Made by a program: the position numbers and the translations under genes
The notes under the pieces: model-generated
The model's input: only the letters and a program-made list of their open reading frames with translations
What the model was told of the DNA's origin: nothing
The model's database searches: none
Assembly: GCF_009690905.1 (NCBI RefSeq)
Contig: NZ_VOSW01000007.1
Span: 62,001 to 126,000 of the forward strand
Length of the DNA: 64,000 bases
Direction: 5' to 3'
DNA from: Paraburkholderia madseniana
GTDB lineage: Bacteria; Pseudomonadota; Gammaproteobacteria; Burkholderiales; Burkholderiaceae
Shown here: piece after piece, positions 53,815 to 61,597 of the stretch
Numbering within the stretch: the first letter of the stretch is position 1
Layout of the letters: each line of letters opens with the position of its first letter

Positions 53815-55440
53815 TCAGGCCACCACCTTGAAGCGGGATACGCCGGTGCGCAGGCTATTGGCGACGTGCGTCAGATCGTCGATAGCCTGAGTCGACTGGC
53901 GCAGCGATTCCGCCGTCTGCTGCGCGGCCTCCGAGAGCTGCGTCAGTGCCTGGGTAATCTGCTCGGCGCCGGTGGCTTGCGTCTGCATGCCTTCGTTGAC
54001 CATCGAGAAGCGCGGCGCGAGTTGCTGCACCTGCTGGATGATCTGCGTGAGATGGCCGCCCACGTTCTGCACGTCGAGCATGCCGCGCCGGACTTCTTCG
54101 GAGAACTTGTCCATGCCCATCACGCCCGCGGCCACCGCCGACTGGATCTCCTTGACCATCTGTTCGATGTCGTAGGTCGCCACGGCGGTTTGATCCGCGA
54201 GACGGCGAATCTCGGTCGCCACGACCGCGAAGCCGCGGCCGTATTCGCCGGCCTTTTCTGCTTCGATCGCTGCGTTCAGCGAGAGCAGGTTGGTCTGATC
54301 CGCGACCTTGGTGATGGTGGCGACGACCTGGTTGATGTTGCTGGCCTTTTCGTTGAGGATCGCGAGCTTCGCGTTGACTGAGCCGGCCGCTTCCATCACG
54401 AGGCGCATGGTGTCTTCCATGCGCGCGAGACCGGCGTGACCGGTGCCGGCGAGTGCGGCTGATTGGCCTGCTACTTCCGAGACCTCGTTCATCGTGCGCA
54501 GCAGATCGCGCGAGGTTGCGAAGATTTCGCGCGACGTGGCGCCGATCTCGGTGGTGGTCGCCGCGGTTTCGTTCGCGGTGGCCTGCTGTTCACGCGAGGT
54601 CGCAGCGATCTCCGTCACCGACGTGGTGACCTGAACCGCCGACTTCTGCGCCTGGCCGACCAGCGCGGTGAGCTCGTCGGTCATACGGTTAAAGCCCGCT
54701 TCGAGCGCGCCGATCTCATCCGCGCGGTTCAGTTGCAGACGTTGCGTGAGGTCGCCCGTGCGCATGACGTCGACGACTTGCAGCACCTTCGCCATCGGCG
54801 TGGTGACCGCGCGCAGCAGCCAGTAGCCGGCCAGCACGGCGGCGACGGCGGCAATCAGCAGCGTCACGAGCAGCACGATACGGGTCGTCTCGACCGAGCT
54901 GCGGATGCTTTCCGCGGCCTGGTCGGCGTAGGTCTTGTTGTCGTCGACCAGCTTGCGCAACGCGAGGCGGCCCGTTTCCCAGATCGGCGTGAGCTGCGTG
55001 CTGGAGATCCGGACGGCGCCCTCTTTCGAGGTCTGCAGGGTGGTCATCAGCGACGCCTGGATAGGCAGGTATTGCGTGTGTTGTTGCCGGAAGTCGTTGA
55101 AGAGGTCACGGTCTTCCTGACGGAAGATGGTCGCGCCGTAGTCGTTCAGCAGTTTCTGGAGCGTCTGCTGGGTCTCTTGCAAACGGGTGGTGTCGCGCTT
55201 AACGGAATCCGGGTCCGCATCGACATAGATGAGACGCTGCGTGACGGTGTAGTTCTCGAACCAGGCCGCGCGCATCGCGGTCGCGTAGTAGAGACCGGGC
55301 ATCGAGTCCTGCTGCTGACTCTTCGCGTCGCGGTCGATGCCGCCGAGCTGCTCGAAAGTGACGATTGCCATTGCCAGCATCACGATCAGCACGATCCCGA
55401 AGCTGCACAGAATCCGTTGCCGGATGGTCCATTGTTTCAC
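53815..55440 (-). CDS. wspA: Methyl-accepting chemoreceptor WspA
   Basis: WspA is the membrane receptor that responds to surface contact and controls WspE. The 541-residue protein has two membrane helices (about residues 8-30 and 190-212), a periplasmic four-helix sensor, HAMP and a signalling tip with EKAGEYGRGFAVVATEIRRLADQ. GTG 55440 is chosen because AAGGGG lies seven bases upstream; GTG 55446 would leave only one base after the ribosome site. It heads the wspABCDEFR operon. Confidence 0.93.
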   Translation of the reverse strand: MKQWTIRQRILCSFGIVLIVMLAMAIVTFEQLGGIDRDAKSQQQDSMPGLYYATAMRAAWFENYTVTQRLIYVDADPDSVKRDTTRLQETQQTLQKLLNDYGATIFRQEDRDLFNDFRQQHTQYLPIQASLMTTLQTSKEGAVRISSTQLTPIWETGRLALRKLVDDNKTYADQAAESIRSSVETTRIVLLVTLLIAAVAAVLAGYWLLRAVTTPMAKVLQVVDVMRTGDLTQRLQLNRADEIGALEAGFNRMTDELTALVGQAQKSAVQVTTSVTEIAATSREQQATANETAATTTEIGATSREIFATSRDLLRTMNEVSEVAGQSAALAGTGHAGLARMEDTMRLVMEAAGSVNAKLAILNEKASNINQVVATITKVADQTNLLSLNAAIEAEKAGEYGRGFAVVATEIRRLADQTAVATYDIEQMVKEIQSAVAAGVMGMDKFSEEVRRGMLDVQNVGGHLTQIIQQVQQLAPRFSMVNEGMQTQATGAEQITQALTQLSEAAQQTAESLRQSTQAIDDLTHVANSLRTGVSRFKVVA

Positions 55441-55708
55441 GCGCACGCCCCTTAACTTTTTTGCTTGGGCTCGACGCCCGATGTCGACTTGTGGGTCTCG
55501 GGGTCGAAGGATCGGAAAGCTTTGCGGATCGTCGGATTTGTCCGACGGGCCATGCGGCGAATTTTACATTGATCGTGGGAATGGATGGCGGTCGGTGAGG
55601 GGGGCCGACCCAGGCGTTACACGCGTAATGCCCGGTTACCAACTGCAGCATCTATTTCCGCGCGCGCCCTACACAATCTGCTCCATGCCTGAACGGCGGG
55701 AGAGAAAC

Positions 55709-56038
55709 ATGAAAAAGATTGCTGTGGCGTTGTTGATGGTGGGGAGCCTGAGCGTGGCGGGTCAAGCGTCGGCGCATGGCAACGGCGGCGACGTGGTCGG
55801 TGCGCTGATCGGCGGTGCCGTGCTGGGCGCGGTGGTGACGTCTGTGCTGAATCCGGCGCCTGTGGTCGCTTACCAGCAGCCGGTCTATGCGCAACCGGTG
55901 TATCAGCCGGCGCCCGTGTATGCGGGGCCGCCGCCGGGATACTGCTATGACCAGTACCAGCGTGCGTACGTCGCGTGCGGTGCGCCGCCGCCCGCACAAT
56001 ATGAGGAGTATCCGCAGCAGCCTCAACAGGGCTGGTAA
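55709..56038 (+). CDS. Hypothetical secreted protein with Pro/Tyr/Gln-rich tail
   Basis: The family is not recognised by name. The 109-residue precursor has a signal peptide (cleavage after ASA, residue 22), a glycine-zipper-like segment DVVGALIGGAVLGAVVTSV and a C-terminal half rich in PVY/QPV and Pro-Gln repeats. GGGAGA precedes ATG 55709. It is divergent from wspA and followed by a terminator shared with the next gene. Confidence 0.8.
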   Translation: MKKIAVALLMVGSLSVAGQASAHGNGGDVVGALIGGAVLGAVVTSVLNPAPVVAYQQPVYAQPVYQPAPVYAGPPPGYCYDQYQRAYVACGAPPPAQYEEYPQQPQQGW

Positions 56039-56087
56039 GGGACGTGCGGAGGCGCGCGCAGCTTCGATGCTCGCGCGCACCAGAGAA

Positions 56088-56115
56088 AAAGGCCGTCGCA
56101 GGGTGCGACGGCCTT
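56088..56115. terminator. Bidirectional terminator
   Basis: Arms AAGGCCGTCGCA and TGCGACGGCCTT around a GGG loop. The T-run is on the minus strand; on the plus strand it is weaker. Confidence 0.82.
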
Positions 56116-56135
56116 GTCTTGTTGGGTATCTCTGC

Positions 56136-56297
56136 TCAGTGCTTGTGATGCAGCCACTCCGCATAATGCGTATCGAGCCAGCGCTCGAGGCGCTCCGGCT
56201 TCGTCTTTTGGCGATAGTGGGACGCGGCCCAGATCGCCACGCCGACCACCAGCATCACCAGAGGTCCCAGCAAATAAGCCATTAACGATTCAGACAT
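56136..56297 (-). CDS. Small membrane protein
   Basis: Not recognised. The 53-residue protein has one membrane helix at about residues 6-26 and a basic, His-rich tail. The start at 56297 has a GGAGG site five bases upstream; the codon at 56321 does not. It is separated from the other genes. Confidence 0.68.
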   Translation of the reverse strand: MSESLMAYLLGPLVMLVVGVAIWAASHYRQKTKPERLERWLDTHYAEWLHHKH

Positions 56298-56498
56298 GGG
56301 AGCCTCCGTCCCGACGTGCATCGATGCTTTAGTTTAGACGATGAACGGCGAGATAAAAGGACGCTGTGAAGGGTCGGCTGGCAGCGCGGCGGGATTGACG
56401 TGAATGGGATTGCGGGGCGTGGTGCGGGGTGATTGAGAACCTAGTGAAGAAGGTATTTTTCTTTTTCTGGGAAGGTGCTTGCCTCGGGTCATTCTTTC

Positions 56499-56509
56499 TC
56501 TGTGTACCA
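56499..56509 (+). repeat. 11-bp direct repeat flanking the integrase, left copy
   Basis: TCTGTGTACCA occurs here and again at 57850-57860, on either side of the integrase gene. It could be an arm-type integrase binding site or an attachment-site remnant. It is too short to decide. Confidence 0.35.
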
Positions 56510-56589
56510 TCAAGTGTACTGTCGGCCAATGGTGAGGTAAGTAGCGGCAAGCGGCCTATTAGCTGCCGCGTTTGCCGCATCTGCCGCAC

Positions 56590-57801
56590 TTAGCCGATCA
56601 CGCCGTGCCGGCTGTTCTCGATCTGGGCGTCGACAAAATTCGCCCACAGTTGCAAGGTCCGACGCCGTTCCGCGGCGTGCTCAGCGTGATGACCTCCATC
56701 CGTGGCGTCCTTGACGGTATGCGCCAGCGCATTCTCAATCACGTCCACAGACTGCCCCATCTCGCGCAAGTGGGTCGCCGTAGTGCGTCGAAAGTCATGT
56801 AGGACGAAATGCTCGACGTCGAGCCCGAGCGATTTGACGGCTTGATTGAGCGTGCTCTTCGCGATCGGCCGGTCGTCGCCTCTGACACTCGGGAATACGA
56901 AATTCCGGCTGGTTTTCGTGTCCTGAAGCTCGCGAAGCATAGCGACCGCCTGATGCGAGAGATGCACCACATGCTTACGGTCCTTATTCATGCGCTCAGC
57001 CGGGATCGTCCATCGTGCTGCGTCAAGGTTGAATTCGGACCAGGCCGCCTCGATGAGGTCCGATTTCCGCACCATCGTCAGCACCAGCAGGTGTAAAGCC
57101 AATTTCAGCGGGCGTCGAATGTTCGATGCGTAGATCGCGCGGAGCGTGGCGCCTATTTCGTCAGGATCGAGCACGCGGGTGCGGCTGTCCGGTGTCGCGA
57201 TGAAGCGTGCCGGGATGAGTTCTGCCGGATTGGTCGTGGCGAGTTGCCGGGCGATCAGATACTCATAGAGCCGCTTGACGGCGTTGCGCGTGTGGAGCGC
57301 CATCTTGGGCGAGCCGCGGCTTTTGATCTGATCGCATATCGCGCGGATATCGTCGTCCGTCACGGCTTTGATCGGCTTGGCGCCGATGGCAGGAAGGACG
57401 TCTTTTTCGAGTGCGCGCCGCGTGGTGCGCTGATATTCCGCCGACTTGCCGGCCATCTCCGTCGCGAGATAAAGCTCAGCGCCTTCGCGCAGTACCTCTG
57501 CCTTGCTTTCCGCACCGCGATCGCGACGCGCCGTCGCCACCGGCGAGACGCCGCTCGCGACCATCTCCGCGTACTTCTGCGCCTTGGCGCGCGCGACCCG
57601 CAGCGAAATCATCCGGTAATCGCCGATCGTCACGAGCGGCTGGCGCTTGCCGTTCAGCGAATAGCGGAAGCGCCAGACTTTGGTGCCCGTCGTCATGATT
57701 TCGATGACGAGGCCGTTGCCGTCTGCGACGCAATACCGGGTGGCGCGCGGTTCGAGAGCGCGGATCTGCGCTTCGGTGAGCGGGGTGGCTAGTTTTGGCA
57801 T
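56590..57801 (-). CDS. int: P4-type tyrosine recombinase/integrase lacking the catalytic tyrosine
   Basis: P4-type integrases insert genomic islands at gene 3' ends. The 403-residue protein has the DUF4102 N-terminal arm-binding domain (TRYCVADGNGL), a core-binding domain and a catalytic domain with arginine in MVRKSDL and the HDFRRTTATHLREMG box. The usual AAYxR segment with the nucleophilic tyrosine reads GGHHAEH (about residues 376-382), and no tyrosine occurs anywhere after the second arginine box. It should therefore be unable to form the DNA-protein bond. It lies 177 bp beyond the displaced copy of the mnmE end, in the same orientation, as expected of an element that once used this site. 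Confidence 0.88.
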   Translation of the reverse strand: MPKLATPLTEAQIRALEPRATRYCVADGNGLVIEIMTTGTKVWRFRYSLNGKRQPLVTIGDYRMISLRVARAKAQKYAEMVASGVSPVATARRDRGAESKAEVLREGAELYLATEMAGKSAEYQRTTRRALEKDVLPAIGAKPIKAVTDDDIRAICDQIKSRGSPKMALHTRNAVKRLYEYLIARQLATTNPAELIPARFIATPDSRTRVLDPDEIGATLRAIYASNIRRPLKLALHLLVLTMVRKSDLIEAAWSEFNLDAARWTIPAERMNKDRKHVVHLSHQAVAMLRELQDTKTSRNFVFPSVRGDDRPIAKSTLNQAVKSLGLDVEHFVLHDFRRTTATHLREMGQSVDVIENALAHTVKDATDGGHHAEHAAERRRTLQLWANFVDAQIENSRHGVIG

Positions 57802-57849
57802 GGCGGATCGTTTGATACACGGACAGCGGGGATTTTAAACCGGTTGTCT

Positions 57850-57860
57850 TCTGTGTACCA
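57850..57860 (+). repeat. 11-bp direct repeat flanking the integrase, right copy
   Basis: Identical to 56499-56509 (TCTGTGTACCA), about 50 bp upstream of the integrase start. Confidence 0.35.
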
Positions 57861-57977
57861 AAGAAATGTGGGGATTTGGGTCAACAGAAGGCGTTATAGA
57901 GGCCTTCAGAAGACTTCGGGAAAAGTCCATATTAGGCATACCGAATAAGGCTTTCGCGAAAAAATGGCCAACCCTTT

Positions 57978-58043
57978 CTACTTGTCGATGAAAAACCGGC
58001 TGAAAATCACGCCGAGTAGGTTGTCCGAACTGAATTCCCCAGT
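57978..58043 (-). repeat. att: Displaced copy of the mnmE 3' end (attachment-site duplicate)
   Basis: On the minus strand this segment encodes [21 protein letters not shown] followed by a stop, a diverged version of the real mnmE C-terminus ([21 protein letters not shown]). The two align without gaps, and a 19-bp core (57992-58010 and 59295-59313) is identical. It marks the junction where an element inserted into mnmE and replaced its last codons. The open frame that crosses it (57835-58104) is out of phase and not a gene. Confidence 0.88.
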
Positions 58044-58174
58044 CGAGCGACTGAGACATCAAGCGGTATGAGGCGGCAACTTGCTTGCGGCTATCGATGG
58101 ACACAGGTAAGGGAACCCGGATTTCGCGCCGTCGAGCTAGGCGCGGTTTGATCGTCAGCCATCAAGGTTGCGTT

Positions 58175-59017
58175 TCATTTCTTCAGCTTCTTCTGCGCTT
58201 GCTCGACCTGCTTGATGCTCGTTTCCGGTGTCGGCAGGCTTTCAGGCATGGTCCCACCAAGCTCCTGGATTGTCTGGCGCACCTTGCTGCCAACCTCGAA
58301 GTGCGTCTGGTTAGCGCGCTGCTTACTCCTGATCTCCTCGCGCCGCAGCTTTTCCTCAGTCTGGGTGGCGCGGAATAAATTCGCCGCCAGTTCTGCGCTG
58401 CCCATGTGATCGAGAATCTTCTGACTTTTCTTCAGGCCTTTCTTGGCGTGAATTTCTTGGTTGGCAAGTCCACCATATAGGCCCTTGTAGCCATGATCCT
58501 GGAAGACGGCGTAGTCGATCGGAGTTTCCACGCCTGCACCCTTTGCGGCGGCCGCCAGGTACTTATTGTGGGCCGCCATCTCGTTGCGAATCGCAAGGCG
58601 CTTTTCGTCCTCGCCGAGCTGTGCAAACTTGGCATCGTCCGCGAGTTCCTGACGCCGGGTCTGCACCGCAAAGTAGGTTTGCCCGTTAGCGATAACAGAT
58701 TTCGACGGATCACCATTCTGTACAATCAGGTAGCAGGCATAGCGGGATAGCGTGTAGTCGGTGATCCCGCGCGTTGCTCCGGATCCAAGGGTGACCATTT
58801 TGGTGACCTCACCGAAATGGTCTTGGACGGGGTGGCCCGACCGTCCGCAGGCAATCTTCGCCTTCTCGATCACTTGCACGAAGTTGCGCCAGTCCTGGTA
58901 ATCGAGCAATGGCGCAAGACTACGCGCGAACCAAAACTCGGAATCGTCTTCGTTGACCTGCTTGATGCTTTCGAAGGTGCGGTGATGCAGCGCTACTATG
59001 GGTTTGTTGTTCAACAC
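58175..59017 (-). CDS. dinD: DNA-damage-inducible protein D
   Basis: DinD is an SOS-induced protein; the E. coli protein has been reported to antagonise RecA filaments. The protein is about 280 residues and follows E. coli DinD throughout, including SRYACYLIVQNGDPSKSVIA, QTYFAVQTRRQELADD, GLYGGLANQEIHAKKGL and QKILDHMGSAELAANLF. GTG 59017 is preferred because GGAG lies six bases upstream; TTG 59035 would add six residues. A LexA box is 70-85 bp upstream. It is the only intact gene between the two mnmE-end copies. Confidence 0.94.
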   Translation of the reverse strand: MLNNKPIVALHHRTFESIKQVNEDDSEFWFARSLAPLLDYQDWRNFVQVIEKAKIACGRSGHPVQDHFGEVTKMVTLGSGATRGITDYTLSRYACYLIVQNGDPSKSVIANGQTYFAVQTRRQELADDAKFAQLGEDEKRLAIRNEMAAHNKYLAAAAKGAGVETPIDYAVFQDHGYKGLYGGLANQEIHAKKGLKKSQKILDHMGSAELAANLFRATQTEEKLRREEIRSKQRANQTHFEVGSKVRQTIQELGGTMPESLPTPETSIKQVEQAQKKLKK

Positions 59018-59086
59018 AGATGACTCCAGAGCCAACTTGGTAGACGATGGCTGGCCGAACTAGGCCGACACTTGCGGAAGATTGTA

Positions 59087-59102
59087 CTGTGTTTTTATAC
59101 AG
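59087..59102 (-). promoter_or_regulatory. LexA (SOS) box of dinD
   Basis: CTGTGTTTTTATACAG fits the LexA consensus CTGT-N8-ACAG exactly, and flanking TA on both sides fits the longer form. It lies upstream of dinD in the position of an SOS operator. Confidence 0.85.
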
Positions 59103-59144
59103 GTACTGGAGTGGTGCAAGTGTCGTCGTGCAGCACAAAGTGCC

Positions 59145-59290
59145 GGACTTGCGGATACTTGATGCGTACACAGCGCGTAGCGCCCGGTCGATTTGCTCGC
59201 ACGATAACGCTGCGCTGCGACGAAGCGGGTGACAACCTCTGGCGACGCGCTTACGAACGTTGGTCGTTGCCTGGCAATTGCTATTTGCCA
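59145..59290 (-). pseudogene. Frameshifted remnant of a P4-type integrase
   Basis: In two adjoining frames the minus strand encodes IARQRPTFV...EVVTRFVA and then CEQIDRALRAVYASSIRK. These match IARQLATTN...ELIPARFIA and PDEIGATLRAIYASNIRR in the intact integrase at 56590-57801. On the plus strand GATGCGTA plus about 30 further bases also align (59161 versus 57125). The piece abuts the mnmE stop, so most of the gene is deleted. Confidence 0.7.
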
Positions 59291-60675
59291 ATACAAAACC
59301 GGCTGAAAATCACTCCGAGCAGGTCATCGGAGCTAAATTCACCAGTGATCGAGTTCAGCTGATCCTGCGCGAGACGCAGTTCTTCGGCGAACAGGTCGAG
59401 CGCTTGAGAGTTCTGATCGGCGTGCGCCGCCGCCGTCGCCAGATGCTCCTGAGCCGCGCGCAGCGCAATCAGATGCCGCTCGCGCGCGAGGTAGACGCTC
59501 TCCGCGCCGGCCTGCCAGCCGGCGATTCGCAGCAATTCTTCACGCAGCAACGCTACGCCATCGCCCCGTTTCGCCGACAGCCCCACTTCGCTGAGTTCGA
59601 GATCCGCGTCGAGCGGCGTCACCGATGGCGCGAGCCCCGTCAGATCCGTCTTGTTCAGCACGCGCACCACCGGCACGCCGCTCGGGAAACGCGCAGCGAT
59701 CGTTTCGTCTTCGGCGGTCATGCCGGTGCGTGCATCGAGCAGATGCAGCACGACATCCGCGCGTTCGATTTCGCTCCACGTGCGCGCAATGCCGATCTTC
59801 TCCACCTCGTCTTCGGTATCGCGCAGGCCGGCCGTGTCGATCACGTGCAGCGGAATGCCTTCGATCTGGATGGTCTGCGCAACCTTGTCGCGTGTCGTGC
59901 CGGCGATCGGAGTGACGATGGCCAACTCGGCGCCGGCCAGCGCGTTCAGCAGCGACGACTTGCCGACGTTCGGCTGCCCAGCCAGCACCACCGACAAACC
60001 CTCACGCAGCAACGCGCCCTGGCGCGCTTCGCTCAACACGTGCACGAGGCGCTCGCGGATCCGCGTGAGCTTGCCGCGGGCGTCGGCGGCTTCGAGAAAG
60101 TCGATTTCTTCTTCCGGGAAATCGAGCGTCGCTTCGACCAGCATCCGCAGCGTGATGACCTCTTCAACCAAAGCATGAATGTCGCGCGAAAACGCGCCGT
60201 CGAGCGAGCGGCCCGCCGAGCGTGCGGCCGCCTCGGTGCTGGCCTCGATCAGATCGGCGACGGCTTCCGCTTGCGCCAGATCCAGCTTGTCGTTGAGAAA
60301 CGCGCGCCGCGTGAATTCGCCCGGCTCGGCCAGACGCAGACCGAACGCACGACCGGCGTCGATGCACCGCTGCAGCACCAGTTGCAGCACGACCGGACCG
60401 CCGTGGCCCTGCAACTCGAGCACGTGTTCGCCGGTGTAGGAGTGCGGCGCGGGAAAGTACAGTGCGATGCCGCGATCGAGCGCGCTGCCGGCGTCATCGA
60501 GGAACGGCACATAGCTCGCGTGACGCAGCGCGAGTGCCTGGCCAGTGAGCGCTTGCATCAACGGCTGTGCGGCGGCTTCCCCGGCGCGGCCGAACGAAAT
60601 CCGCACGACCCCGATTCCGCCTCGGCCGGGTGCGGTGGCAATGGCGACGATCGGATCGGAATCGGTGGCGAGCAT
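59281..60675 (-). CDS. mnmE: tRNA modification GTPase MnmE (TrmE)
   Basis: MnmE works with MnmG to place a carboxymethylaminomethyl group on U34 of certain tRNAs. The 464-residue protein has the tetrahydrofolate-binding N-domain ([12 protein letters not shown]), a G domain with [17 protein letters not shown] and NKTDL, and the C-terminal FCIGK whose cysteine is required for activity. The start at 60675 places MLATDSDPI at the N-terminus; an in-frame codon at 60741 would add 22 unrelated residues. The last codons appear to have been supplied by an inserted element, as the displaced copy at 57978 shows. It is the downstream end of the rnpA-yidD-yidC-mnmE cluster, here separated from yidC by a foreign gene. 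Confidence 0.95.
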   Translation of the reverse strand: MLATDSDPIVAIATAPGRGGIGVVRISFGRAGEAAAQPLMQALTGQALALRHASYVPFLDDAGSALDRGIALYFPAPHSYTGEHVLELQGHGGPVVLQLVLQRCIDAGRAFGLRLAEPGEFTRRAFLNDKLDLAQAEAVADLIEASTEAAARSAGRSLDGAFSRDIHALVEEVITLRMLVEATLDFPEEEIDFLEAADARGKLTRIRERLVHVLSEARQGALLREGLSVVLAGQPNVGKSSLLNALAGAELAIVTPIAGTTRDKVAQTIQIEGIPLHVIDTAGLRDTEDEVEKIGIARTWSEIERADVVLHLLDARTGMTAEDETIAARFPSGVPVVRVLNKTDLTGLAPSVTPLDADLELSEVGLSAKRGDGVALLREELLRIAGWQAGAESVYLARERHLIALRAAQEHLATAAAHADQNSQALDLFAEELRLAQDQLNSITGEFSSDDLLGVIFSRFCIGK

Positions 60676-61021
60676 GGGAACGAGGCTGTCAGAAGGGATT
60701 GAATGCGCATGAGTAAGCGCCGGGCATTGTAACGCGGGCATCCACCGGCTCTGGACTTGGCCCGATTCCTAACGCAGCCCGATTTTCATAAGACAAATGA
60801 GGATTTATCTCACACAAGCTAAGATAGCCTAAGACACATTTGCGACAGATGGACGCGCCAGAATGCCTAGAACGCACGCTGTACAAGGAAAAGACGGAAT
60901 TCTATAAAATCGTGAAACGCGTTATTAGCTGGTGATTTCAGGCTAAAAATAGCTCATTTAAGCAATAAAATAGCGCGTTTGGTTGTCCACTGATTATGCG
61001 CCGAATTGCACAATCGGGCCC
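60676..61021. other. AT-rich intergenic region upstream of the phage-type regulator
   Basis: About 350 bp between divergent mnmE (-) and the regulator (+). The last 150 bp are AT-rich and contain the repeated word AAAATAGC (near 60945 and 60966), TAGCTCATTTAAGC and other possible operator half-sites. No gene was seen. The composition differs from the rest of the window. Confidence 0.5.
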
Positions 61022-61501
61022 ATGCCGACCTCCAAAGAAAAAGCAGCTTTCGCCAAACGGCTGAAAGACTCACTCCCCAAAGAAATTAAGGGTGGGACCG
61101 ATTTAGCCAGGGAATTCAATCTGCTTTATAGCAGTGGCCCTGCCGTCTCACCACAAACCGCGCACAAATGGCTCGCGGGTACGACGATTCCAAAGCGCGA
61201 CAAGTTGCAGGTTTTAGCGACGTGGCTGCAAAAGGACGTTCACTGGTTGCACTACGGGCCGACGCCCTCCGGCAAGGCTAAGCCGCTTGGTCGTGGCGAG
61301 AAATATCCAATGACGCCGGAAACGATTGAGCTGGTGACGAAGATGGCTAACCGCTTCGTGGGTTTGTCGCCGAAGCAGCGCAATCTGGTGGAAGAACTGA
61401 TGACGGAGTTTGACGGCGGCACGCAACATGAAACTGACGCCGCGCCTGAAGACGCATCGACAACGACATCGAAAGATAAAGGCCAATCGACCGAGTCATA
61501 A
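61022..61501 (+). CDS. Phage-type HTH transcriptional regulator
   Basis: The 159-residue protein has a helix-turn-helix of the phage repressor type in its N-terminal half (DLAREFNLLYSSGPAVSPQTAHKWLAGTTIPKRDKLQVLATWL, about residues 28-70) and an acidic, Thr/Ser-rich tail. ATG 61022 suits the domain; an upstream codon at 60983 adds 13 residues. Lower GC than its neighbours, an AT-rich upstream region and a position inside the normally compact yidC-mnmE cluster all suggest transfer. Confidence 0.75.
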   Translation: MPTSKEKAAFAKRLKDSLPKEIKGGTDLAREFNLLYSSGPAVSPQTAHKWLAGTTIPKRDKLQVLATWLQKDVHWLHYGPTPSGKAKPLGRGEKYPMTPETIELVTKMANRFVGLSPKQRNLVEELMTEFDGGTQHETDAAPEDASTTTSKDKGQSTES

Positions 61502-61537
61502 AAAAAGCCGCCCGGTGTAAAACCGGGCGGCTTTTTT
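61501..61537. terminator. Strong bidirectional terminator between the regulator and yidC
   Basis: A-rich arm plus GCCGCCCGGT pairs with ACCGGGCGGC plus a T-run around a short GTAAA loop. It works for both converging genes. Confidence 0.92.
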
Positions 61538-61597
61538 ACAGCCAACTTCTGCCTGTCAGTCAGCGGGCGCTACCACCCGCTTCAGACAAGACATCAA

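Noticed and set aside
57835..58104. 89-codon minus-strand frame covering the displaced mnmE end
   Set aside because: It is in a different frame from the mnmE-like codons, has no ribosome site, and is explained by the attachment-site duplicate.
59260..60702. 480-codon plus-strand frame in mnmE
   Set aside because: Antisense to mnmE, Arg/Gln-rich, no homology recognised.
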